This document shows, in pieces, positions 1 to 5,433 of a DNA stretch of 5,433 nt. Position 1 is the stretch's first letter, and the number at the start of each line of letters is the position of its first letter. The translations under genes were made by a program, and so were the position numbers. The stretch lies in NCBI GenBank assembly GCA_012728155.1, contig JAAYFR010000359.1, forward strand, positions 1 to 5,433. Direction: 5' to 3'. The notes under the pieces were generated by a model. The model was given only the letters and a program-made list of their open reading frames with translations. It was not told the origin of the DNA and did not search any database. This DNA is from Bacteroidales bacterium. Lineage in GTDB: Bacteria > Bacteroidota > Bacteroidia > Bacteroidales > Dysgonomonadaceae.

Positions 1-37
1 ATCGCCCCGATATATAACTAATTTATGTATTAATATG

Positions 38-58
38 TATATTATTGTAAATAATATA
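38..58. promoter_or_regulatory. AT-only perfect inverted repeat upstream of the TonB receptor gene
   Basis: The left arm TATATTATT (38-46) and the right arm AATAATATA (50-58) are perfect reverse complements around a GTA spacer. The dyad lies about 108 bp before the receptor start. That position suits an operator for a dimeric repressor, and Fur-family sites are AT-rich palindromes, but this sequence does not match a Fur consensus that I can name. The surrounding 50 bp are almost pure A/T, so chance formation is a real alternative. The palindrome is seen directly; the regulatory role is inference. Confidence 0.35.
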
Positions 59-83
59 TTCACCCATAAAAAGAACCGGTTTT

Positions 84-139
84 CTCCGTCCACCCTTCAT
101 TTTTCAGCATTTTGAAAAAACGGGCTTTTCGGAGCGGAC
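84..139 (+). promoter_or_regulatory. Possible structured 5' leader of the TonB receptor gene
   Basis: Several complementary segments sit in the last 80 nt before the start codon. CTCCG (84-88) can pair with CGGAG (130-134). Inside that, TTTTTCA (100-106) can pair with TGAAAAA (113-119) around a 6-nt loop. Two alternatives compete with these: GAAAA (114-118) with TTTTC (126-130), and GTCC (88-91) with GGAC (136-139). It does not resemble a riboswitch class I know. The pairings are short, so this is a weak call. Confidence 0.25.
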
Positions 140-166
140 TCGTAAATTAAATACAAATAGAGAAAG

Positions 167-2542
167 ATGAAAAAAGTTCTGACACTACTCTTGGTCGCAA
201 CAACGACCTTATCTATATTTGCAAACGATGACAAGTCTGACAAAGAGAGAACACCACAAGATACACTAAAATCATATTACCTTGACGAATTTGTGATAAC
301 CACATCGGTGAAGGAGACGAATCAAATAAAAGATATGCCGACAGCAGTGTCGGTGATTTCGCCCAAGCAGCTTGTCAACAGCAGGATTGAGTCGCTACCC
401 GATTTGAGCAGTATGATCCCAAACTTTTTTATGCCGACTTACGGGTCGAGAGTGTCTACACCAATATATATACGTGGAATGGGTGCGCGATATGGTGCAC
501 AAACGGTGAGCCTGTATGTGGATAATGTGCCCAGTTTCAATCCTTCGGCATTCGATTTTGAGTTTCAGGATATTCAGCGGGTGGAGGTTTTGCGCGGTGC
601 ACAAGGCACACTATACGGACGTAATGCCATTGGAGGAATTGTAAACCTATACCCTCTTTCGCCTCTTAGCTTTCAAGGCACATCAATGATGCTCAACGGT
701 GGTAACTATGGTCAGTTTGGCGCAAGCGCATCAAACTACAGCAAGCTCAACGATCACTTTGGACTGGCTGCGGGAGGTTACTACAAACGCAACAACGGAT
801 ATTTCCGAAACAGCTTTACCAACAAACGAATTGACGACATTGAGAATGTAGGGGGAAAGATAAAGATGGAATGGGAAATTACTCCCAGATTTAAGGCTAT
901 CTATTCGTTAAACTACGATCACTTTGTGCAGGATGGGTTTCCATATATGCACGAAGACAGCACTACAGCAACTACCAACGACCCATCGTCGTATCATCGC
1001 GACTTGCTGGTGAATGGGCTTACGCTCAACTATAAGGGTAATGGTTACAGCCTGAACTCCACTACGGGATATCAGTATCTGAATGATAAGATGGAGATGG
1101 ATCAGGACTATACGGAGCTGTCGGTTTTTTCACTCACTCAACGTCAAAAACAACACTCAGCAAGTCAGGAATTTACAATCAAATCAGAAAACAATAGCAA
1201 CTATAAATGGGTGTATGGCTTGTTTGGATTTATTGATCACAGAAAGATTGATACACCTGTAGTCCTAAAAGAGGATGCCATTGCCTCATTGCAGAAACAG
1301 CTTGATAAAATTGCATCTGTCACCGAAGGCACTAATGTTACATTAAATATGCAGTATGTGAACGACAAGATAGACCTTCCGGGCGTTTATACCAAGCCGG
1401 TAAGAGGATTTGCATTTTTCCATCAGTCAACAGTTGACAAGCTGTTTGGACTTGACAGGTTGTCGGGTACTGCCGGAATCAGATTTGACTATGAGCATAC
1501 GGGGCTTGACTTCTTTACCGAAAGCATCGGAGGAGATCTTGACATCAATGTTGTGCCTCCATTTGGCAATCCTATTCATTTATCAATACAAGGCGATACA
1601 ACCCTGACTGACAAGTATAGCAAAGACTTTTGGGAGGTGCTCCCCAAGCTTGCACTTAAATATGAACTCTCGCCGCGCTCTCTTATTTATCTCTCTGCAT
1701 CAAAAGGATATAAATCGGGGGGATATAACGAACAGTCGTTTTCTAAAATAATGCAGACAGCGCTTCAAGAGTCATTGATGAGAAATTTGAAGAACGTATA
1801 TCCCGCAGCTCCTCTGCCGAAAACCGAAGATGACAGCTTGACACTTGAAGAGCAGTTGTCTTACGACTCCGAAACTAGCTGGACTTACGAGTTGGGCGGA
1901 AGATACGAGATCTTTGACAAGAGGCTCTCTATCAACTATATTTTCTTCTATGCTAACGTAAACAATATCCAGATTATAAAACTGACCGACCAGGGACAAT
2001 GGGGGCGTACGGTGACCAATGCAGGTAAATCGACAAGCAAGGGTGCTGAACTGAGCGTGAGATACAATCCTACAAACAACTTCACTCTGTTCACTGAATA
2101 TGGATATGCGCGTGCTAAATTTAAAAACTATCAAACAACCGAAAAGGTTGACGGCAAACTGAAACCTCTGGACTATTCAGGAAACTATATTCCATTTGCA
2201 CCACAGCATACTTTGAGCGTCGGTGTAAGCTATATGTATAACTTTGGCCAGCATTCGTTTATAGACCACCTGGTTGCTAATGCACAATATACGGGTGCAG
2301 GAAAGATTTACTGGAATGAGGAGAACTCAGCTCACCAGTCATTCTATGGATTGACCAATGCAAGCCTGGCGCTGCACAAAGGTTCGGTATCGCTTGAGTT
2401 TTGGGGAAAGAATATTTTCGATACGAACTACAACACATTCTATTTTAAAGCTGCAGATATGGAAGGATATGAGAACGCTTATGTGCAACGCGGAATCCCT
2501 CCACGATACGGAGCTACTTTGAGATATACTATAAACAGATAG
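167..2542 (+). CDS. TonB-dependent outer-membrane receptor, iron/siderophore-type
   Basis: This is an outer-membrane active transporter that would take up a ligand through a plugged 22-strand beta-barrel, using energy from TonB-ExbBD. Residues 1-19 are a signal peptide (KK, hydrophobic core, likely cleavage after SIFA). A TonB-box-like segment DEFVITTSV follows at about 40-48. The plug spans roughly 50-165 and contains the family signature VEVLRGAQGTLYG at 139-151, followed by RNAIGGIVN. The rest is barrel, with YKSGGYN, NAGKSTSKGAELS and FWGKNIFDTNY motifs typical of FyuA-like iron-complex receptors. At 791 residues it has a usual length and appears intact. It lacks the N-terminal carboxypeptidase-regulatory-like domain of SusC-type glycan receptors, and no SusD partner follows it, so glycan import is unlikely. 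The ATG at 167 is preceded by a weak GAGAAAG. The substrate cannot be read from the sequence; siderophore or another iron complex is inferred from family resemblance. Confidence 0.95.
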   Translation: MKKVLTLLLVATTTLSIFANDDKSDKERTPQDTLKSYYLDEFVITTSVKETNQIKDMPTAVSVISPKQLVNSRIESLPDLSSMIPNFFMPTYGSRVSTPIYIRGMGARYGAQTVSLYVDNVPSFNPSAFDFEFQDIQRVEVLRGAQGTLYGRNAIGGIVNLYPLSPLSFQGTSMMLNGGNYGQFGASASNYSKLNDHFGLAAGGYYKRNNGYFRNSFTNKRIDDIENVGGKIKMEWEITPRFKAIYSLNYDHFVQDGFPYMHEDSTTATTNDPSSYHRDLLVNGLTLNYKGNGYSLNSTTGYQYLNDKMEMDQDYTELSVFSLTQRQKQHSASQEFTIKSENNSNYKWVYGLFGFIDHRKIDTPVVLKEDAIASLQKQLDKIASVTEGTNVTLNMQYVNDKIDLPGVYTKPVRGFAFFHQSTVDKLFGLDRLSGTAGIRFDYEHTGLDFFTESIGGDLDINVVPPFGNPIHLSIQGDTTLTDKYSKDFWEVLPKLALKYELSPRSLIYLSASKGYKSGGYNEQSFSKIMQTALQESLMRNLKNVYPAAPLPKTEDDSLTLEEQLSYDSETSWTYELGGRYEIFDKRLSINYIFFYANVNNIQIIKLTDQGQWGRTVTNAGKSTSKGAELSVRYNPTNNFTLFTEYGYARAKFKNYQTTEKVDGKLKPLDYSGNYIPFAPQHTLSVGVSYMYNFGQHSFIDHLVANAQYTGAGKIYWNEENSAHQSFYGLTNASLALHKGSVSLEFWGKNIFDTNYNTFYFKAADMEGYENAYVQRGIPPRYGATLRYTINR

Positions 2543-2603
2543 AAATTTGATCTCTACAACATATCCCGCTTGTTATGGGCATATTGGATAGTAAACACCA
2601 TAC

Positions 2604-2662
2604 GTGCGTTACAGAATAATAGGTCCTGAAAGGGTCTAAACTGGGTTAATACGCACTTTTTT
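2604..2662 (+). terminator. Candidate terminator between convergent genes
   Basis: GTGCGT (2604-2609) pairs perfectly with ACGCAC (2651-2656), and six T residues follow directly (2657-2662), as expected for intrinsic termination of the receptor transcript. The long loop holds a second hairpin: positions 2621-2627 pair with 2631-2637 (two G-T wobbles) around a GAA loop. The structure lies 62 bp after the receptor stop. The region is also T-rich on the side facing the minus-strand gene. The outer stem is short for its loop size, so the call is moderate. Confidence 0.45.
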
Positions 2663-2716
2663 CAGTTTTTACAGCTTTTTTCAGTTCGGATTATTTGCAT
2701 TTGATGCTTTTTTCAG
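2656..2716 (-). repeat. Three copies of a 10-bp word at the 3' end of the DUF4349 gene
   Basis: CTTTTTTCAG (CTGAAAAAAG on the coding strand) occurs at 2656-2665, 2675-2684 and 2707-2716. The rightmost copy encodes the LKK of the basic tail, the middle one overlaps the stop codon, and the left one is in the intergenic region and shares its T-run with the candidate terminator. This looks like small-scale duplication or drift of A-rich sequence. No function is evident. Confidence 0.5.
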
Positions 2717-3682
2717 CTTTCTTTTTCTTTTCCAGTATCTCACTACCCAAAATATTATTCCGCCCAGCAGAATGATTGACCAGATATTAACCAAAAAGAG
2801 GAAGATTTCAACAATAGCGAACCAACCATCTTCTAAGGCATCTAACAGTCTGGTACCAAAGGGAGTTTTATAAAGCTTAATCTCCTCTTCCCGTGCAATA
2901 GTCTCATACTTTATTTTCTGATTTTGATATAGTTGCAATTCTATGGTGCTGAAATTTATTTTGTCGAGAATTCGCATATTTTCTAATTTGGCAGCATCTG
3001 CTTGTGCTTGTTTGCTGAGCAGGTTACTCTCTGCGCTACTCACGTCACCCAACTTTGAATCTTTGCCGTCAATGGCGGATTTCATTCTGTTGTCGAAGTT
3101 TTTCAGGCGGTTCTGCTCCAATCTTTTTGAAAGCAAATCAAGGGTAACATCCTTTGCCTCAATTACTCTGTAATCCATAAATGCAACAAACTGCGCTATT
3201 TCTGTTAAGGTCGTATCGAGTTTTGTATTGGGTACACGCAGTGTCAGCTTATTGGATATGGTGTAATAGCTTGTCACAAGAATGGAGTCTTTTTTTATCC
3301 TGGTTCGTTTTGTATTGTCGATGCGGCTTGACAAATTGCTGTTTTCCACAAAACCACCTTGCCTTACAGCAATATTTTCAATGCTGTAAGTGCTCTTTAT
3401 CACATCACCAACTTTGAATTTAATATGGGCAGTACGAATCATGCTGCGGGTAGTATCGGCAGGGTTTTCCAAAGCTGCCGAAGAGGAGATATAGCTCTCT
3501 GCCGGGTACTCCGATGCATCTGCATCCGGAGCTTCTTCATATTCTTCATAAACCTCCTCGTTGCTTATCTCCCTTGCAATTTCCTCCATGGGAGATCTCA
3601 TTTCATAATGTTTATCAGAGTGTGAGCAGGAGCCTATCAAAAATAGGCTCAATAGAATTATTACAAATTTTATCTTATTCAT
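2681..3682 (-). CDS. DUF4349-domain lipoprotein with C-terminal membrane anchor
   Basis: This 333-residue envelope protein belongs to the DUF4349 family, whose molecular role is not established. Residues 1-19 form a lipoprotein signal ending in LIGSC, with Cys19 the likely lipidation site. A very acidic, low-complexity linker follows (about 27-76, rich in E, D, Y and S). The family domain starts near 79 with TRSMIRTAHIKFKV and continues with GGFVENSNL and LTLRVPNTKLD. A long charged helical stretch (about 175-250) is probably a coiled coil, and INFSTIELQLYQ closes it. A hydrophobic segment at about 293-316 precedes the basic tail KRKRKLKK, so the C-terminus is probably cytoplasmic. The frame can be extended upstream to a TTG at 3691, but the ATG at 3682 gives a normal lipoprotein signal and is preferred. 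No clear ribosome binding site is seen. It is the last gene of the minus-strand cluster and converges on the receptor gene. Confidence 0.88.
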   Translation of the reverse strand: MNKIKFVIILLSLFLIGSCSHSDKHYEMRSPMEEIAREISNEEVYEEYEEAPDADASEYPAESYISSSAALENPADTTRSMIRTAHIKFKVGDVIKSTYSIENIAVRQGGFVENSNLSSRIDNTKRTRIKKDSILVTSYYTISNKLTLRVPNTKLDTTLTEIAQFVAFMDYRVIEAKDVTLDLLSKRLEQNRLKNFDNRMKSAIDGKDSKLGDVSSAESNLLSKQAQADAAKLENMRILDKINFSTIELQLYQNQKIKYETIAREEEIKLYKTPFGTRLLDALEDGWFAIVEIFLFLVNIWSIILLGGIIFWVVRYWKRKRKLKKASNANNPN

Positions 3683-3710
3683 ATTGACCAATTTTTTGTT
3701 CTAAGGGAAC

Positions 3711-3739
3711 GTTTGTTTAATACACTTCGCTGTACAAAC
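3711..3739. promoter_or_regulatory. Dyad upstream of the DUF4349 gene
   Basis: GTTTGT (3711-3716) and ACAAAC (3734-3739) are perfect reverse complements, and ACA (3722-3724) with TGT (3731-3733) can stack inside around a CTTCGC loop. The dyad lies about 30 bp upstream of the preferred ATG. No T-tract follows in the minus-strand direction, so it is not an obvious terminator. An operator or leader hairpin is possible, and so is chance. Confidence 0.25.
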
Positions 3740-3769
3740 ACTTTATTATTTTTAGGTGCTGCATGGCGT

Positions 3770-3916
3770 CTAAAACGACTGTCCATCTCCATTGTCCGAT
3801 TCTCCTTGTGATATCAGGAAATCGGGATGGTCGATGCTATATCCGTTGCATTCGATTGTGGGTATATCATCCTCAATTTTGTAGCCGTTTGAGTTACATT
3901 TAAAATTAAATTTCAC
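3770..3916 (-). CDS. Probable small protein (48 aa) with internal CN-NGY repeat
   Basis: I do not recognise a family. An uninterrupted frame runs from GTG (3916) to TAG (3770), starting 17 nt after the stop of the upstream repeat-protein gene, so translational coupling is plausible. The product begins MKFNFKCNSNGYKIED and ends GESDNGDGQSF. It is acidic, has two cysteines (7 and 23), and has no signal peptide or membrane segment. The segment around Cys7 (KCNSNGYKIED) resembles that around Cys23 (ECNGYSIDH). Of the five residues shared by both copies (C, N, G, Y, I), four use different synonymous codons (TGT/TGC, GGC/GGA, TAC/TAT, ATT/ATC). That pattern is what protein-level selection leaves, and it is the main argument that the frame is real. 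Against it are the small size, the GTG start and the lack of a ribosome binding site. The same frame stays open upstream to 3982 inside the neighbouring gene, but it offers no ATG or better start there. Confidence 0.45.
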   Translation of the reverse strand: MKFNFKCNSNGYKIEDDIPTIECNGYSIDHPDFLISQGESDNGDGQSF

Positions 3917-3933
3917 GAACCCAACACTACTTA

Positions 3934-4362
3934 TTATTTCGAGTTGAAGTACAGAAAGAAATAGGCCGCACCAACAATTTTTTTATCCTTATGGTTTGCT
4001 TTTCCGATTCGATTTCCTGATTTATTTCGTACGGTACCATCAGATTCTACTTTGCCGATTTTGTTTCCTGAGCTGTCACGTACCGTTCCGTCTGACTCAA
4101 TTTTACCCAATCGACTGCCACTCTTGCCCCGAACAGTACCGTCTGATTCTATTTTTCCTATCTGGTTTCCGCTTTTATCCCGGGCTGTTCCGCTCGATTC
4201 AATTTTACCGATGCTATTGCCTGAGGAGTTGCGTACGGTGCCGTTAGATTCAATTTTTCCAAGGTAGCTCCCGTTGCCATCCCTGAAATCCTGCGATAGT
4301 GCCGAATGCGGCGTAAATAATAATAAGCAGCCAAAGATAAAGATAAATTTTACGATTTTCAT
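3934..4362 (-). CDS. Secreted five-repeat protein, '5-fold beta-flower' type
   Basis: This 142-residue exported protein has residues 1-23 as a signal peptide (hydrophobic core, probable cleavage after SALS, before QDF). The mature part is almost entirely five 17-residue repeats (35-51, 52-68, 69-85, 86-102, 103-119) with consensus GKIESDGTVRDKSGN-x-I. A half repeat (FRDGNGSYL, 26-34) precedes them and GKANHKDKK follows. The chain ends in a hydrophobic aromatic strand AAYFFLYF. The Gly spacing and alternating pattern suggest short beta-hairpins arranged around a pseudo-fivefold axis. This matches what I remember of Bacteroides proteins annotated as '5-fold beta-flower', whose function is unknown. 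The ATG at 4362 gives a proper signal peptide, and a candidate -7 element lies 25 nt upstream. No catalytic residues are apparent, so binding or a structural envelope role is only a guess. Confidence 0.85.
   Translation of the reverse strand: MKIVKFIFIFGCLLLFTPHSALSQDFRDGNGSYLGKIESNGTVRNSSGNSIGKIESSGTARDKSGNQIGKIESDGTVRGKSGSRLGKIESDGTVRDSSGNKIGKVESDGTVRNKSGNRIGKANHKDKKIVGAAYFFLYFNSK
4006..4260 (-). repeat. Five tandem 51-bp coding repeats
   Basis: The units are at 4210-4260, 4159-4209, 4108-4158, 4057-4107 and 4006-4056, each encoding 17 residues. Protein identity is high but codons differ: Gly of GKIES is GGA, GGT, GGA, GGT and GGC in order of translation, and Ser is TCT, TCG, TCA, TCA and TCT. 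The array is therefore an old duplication held by selection on the protein, not a recent slippage product. Departures from consensus include Ala60 for Val in unit 2, Gly79 in unit 3 and Val105 in unit 5. Confidence 0.9.
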
Positions 4363-4387
4363 AAGTTTAATTTTTAATTATTTATAC

Positions 4388-4395
4388 TAAAGATA
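4388..4395 (-). promoter_or_regulatory. Candidate Bacteroidota -7 element
   Basis: On the minus strand TATCTTTA matches the Bacteroidota housekeeping consensus TAnnTTTG at all but the last position. It lies 25 nt before the repeat-protein ATG, which suits a short leader. A TTTG-type -33 element at normal spacing was not found, so the call is weak. If real, it gives the three-gene group its own promoter, separate from the right-edge gene. Confidence 0.35.
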
Positions 4396-4477
4396 CAAAG
4401 AACAGCCTCCCGATATATCCCCTACACAATTTAAAAATGTTATTGCCATAATGATTGGTTTTGTTTTCATCATTTCA

Positions 4478-5433
4478 TCATTTTATCCGCATCATCCTCT
4501 CGTACCGCAGGTGCATGTTCCGGTAGCCGTCCTTAGGTTTGGAGGTTTCGTTGCCCTCTTCGTCTTTCTTCGTCGTATAGCGGAGATAGGTCCGCGCGGC
4601 GGCGGGATTGGCCCGCAAGAGTGCTTCCATGGCCAGCATACGGTTGTTGCGGCGGTTCTGCGTTGCCCCGGCACCCGATATCTCTTTTATCCCTGCCAAC
4701 GTTTCGGACGACCATCCACCGTACATGCCTCTCTCGTATTTTATCCTATTGATATCGCCCCTGAGGAGGTCCCGGTGGTAAGCGTGTTCAATCTTATCGA
4801 TGCGAACGGCTATCTCGTCGAAATCGATATCATAACTCGCTAATTGCCGTTGCAGGTCGAGTTCTGTAATCCGGGAGCGGGCTTGTTGCTTCACCTCTTC
4901 GGGCAGCTTGTCGTCCTCGTTCATTTTACTGATGATGGCTTTCGCCGTTTCCATGTCGTTATCGGCCAATGCCGATGCAATTTCGTTGAAATAGCCATTT
5001 ACCCTTTTCTTATCGCGCCCTGATACGCCAATAATTATCACAAGGATGCAGGCGATGGCGACTAACCGGATGAGCGTGTCGCGCAGGGTTGTCGTGTCGC
5101 GTCTTTTGGCGGTCTCCACGATGGCGTTGAACAGACCTCGGGCAAGGGTTTCGGTCTCTGCTTTGCCCCGGTATTTCTCCCTGATGAGCCGGGTGCGCTC
5201 TTCATAAACGGCCTGTTTCTTTGCCAAGCTTTGCTTCTGCTTCTCCCGGACACCGATGCGGGCAAGCCAGGCAATGCCGAGGGTTGCTATGTCGAGCAAC
5301 AGTAATAGCATTCGTTTTCCTGCCGGATAGGGATGGCAGAGTGTGCCGGGCACTTCTTCCGCCATCCGACGCAACTCGTCCATGCTCTCGTCGTAGGAGT
5401 TGACCACCTTGGAGGTGGTGATGATGCTTCCGC
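4478..5433 (-). CDS. Unknown protein with two membrane segments, 5' end outside window
   Basis: I do not recognise this family. The frame stays open to the right edge: before the GTG at 5407 it reads GSIITTSK without a stop, so the true start is probably beyond the window. Numbering from that GTG, a hydrophobic segment spans about 33-53 (MLLLLLDIATLGIAWLARIGV). A highly charged helical stretch (about 54-110, many K, R, E and Q) follows, then a second hydrophobic segment at about 112-129 (LIRLVAIACILVIIIGVSG). The last 180 residues are soluble, helix-rich and charged, ending RYERMMRIK. With two crossings, the N-terminal part and the C-terminal domain would lie on the same side, probably the cytoplasm, with the linker opposite, or the reverse. 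Base composition is clearly GC-richer than in the receptor gene (35/60 in 5101-5160), with many C- or G-ending codons. The stop is 115 bp before the repeat-protein start. Confidence 0.75.
   Translation of the reverse strand, partial: GSIITTSKVVNSYDESMDELRRMAEEVPGTLCHPYPAGKRMLLLLLDIATLGIAWLARIGVREKQKQSLAKKQAVYEERTRLIREKYRGKAETETLARGLFNAIVETAKRRDTTTLRDTLIRLVAIACILVIIIGVSGRDKKRVNGYFNEIASALADNDMETAKAIISKMNEDDKLPEEVKQQARSRITELDLQRQLASYDIDFDEIAVRIDKIEHAYHRDLLRGDINRIKYERGMYGGWSSETLAGIKEISGAGATQNRRNNRMLAMEALLRANPAAARTYLRYTTKKDEEGNETSKPKDGYRNMHLRYERMMRIK

Noticed and set aside
40..47. TATTATTG as a -7 promoter element for the receptor
   Set aside because: It has one mismatch to TAnnTTTG, but no TTTG lies at the expected upstream distance and it overlaps the AT palindrome.
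1410..2134. Alternative-frame open frames inside the receptor gene
   Set aside because: They overlap an intact, clearly recognisable receptor and have no independent start signal or family resemblance.
3683..3691. TTG start giving three extra residues on the DUF4349 protein
   Set aside because: The in-frame ATG at 3682 produces a standard lipoprotein signal, and a TTG start is less likely without a ribosome binding site.
3996..4267. Plus-strand open frames antisense to the repeat protein
   Set aside because: They are shadows kept open by the 51-bp periodicity, a multiple of three that repeats the same stop-free pattern in each unit.
4387..4470. 27-residue minus-strand frame starting MKTKPIIMAITF
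   Set aside because: It looks slightly signal-peptide-like, but it is very short, shows no repeat or codon evidence, and ends inside the candidate promoter.
4451..4843. 130-residue plus-strand frame antisense to the right-edge gene
   Set aside because: It is a product of high G+C on the opposite strand; the composition is not convincing and the minus frame is longer and better formed.
5405..5407. GTG at 5407 as the true start of the right-edge gene
   Set aside because: The frame remains open from there to the window edge with protein-like sequence, and no ribosome binding site is seen, so the gene is treated as 5' partial.
5403..5419. Perfect 7-bp inverted repeat ACCACCT/AGGTGGT
   Set aside because: It lies within the continuing coding frame and arises from the ACC ACC and GTG GTC codons; coincidence is the simplest reading.

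Overview
The window looks like chromosomal DNA of a member of the Bacteroidota, most likely Bacteroidales. The evidence is a TonB-dependent receptor, a DUF4349 lipoprotein, and a secreted repeat protein of the type I know as '5-fold beta-flower' from Bacteroides-like genomes. Start codons lack strong Shine-Dalgarno sequences, and one plausible TAnnTTTG-like -7 element is present. No RNA genes, insertion sequences or CRISPR arrays were seen.

Layout, left to right. Positions 1-166 are an AT-rich upstream region with a perfect 9-bp inverted repeat and a possibly structured leader. Positions 167-2542 (+) encode a complete 791-residue TonB-dependent outer-membrane receptor resembling the iron/siderophore (FyuA-like) group. 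Positions 2543-2680 separate convergent genes and hold a hairpin-rich, T-tract-containing candidate terminator. Everything to the right is on the minus strand. In order of transcription there is a 5'-truncated, GC-richer two-membrane-segment protein of unknown function (5433-4478), a small secreted protein made of five 17-residue repeats (4362-3934), a probable 48-residue peptide gene starting with GTG 17 nt downstream of it (3916-3770), and a DUF4349 lipoprotein with a C-terminal membrane anchor (3682-2681).

How the parts relate: the receptor is an independent unit that meets the minus-strand cluster tail to tail. The repeat protein, the small peptide and the DUF4349 lipoprotein are co-directional and closely spaced. 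Two of the three carry export signals, so they may form a small envelope-related cassette, but a shared function is inference only. The right-edge gene differs clearly in base composition (35/60 G+C in 5101-5160 against 21/60 in 1201-1260, counted by eye), so it may have a separate origin.

The two most noteworthy items are the small peptide gene, whose internal repeat diverges mainly at third codon positions, and the five-unit repeat protein, whose units are conserved in protein but not in DNA. No complete novel multi-gene system could be demonstrated.
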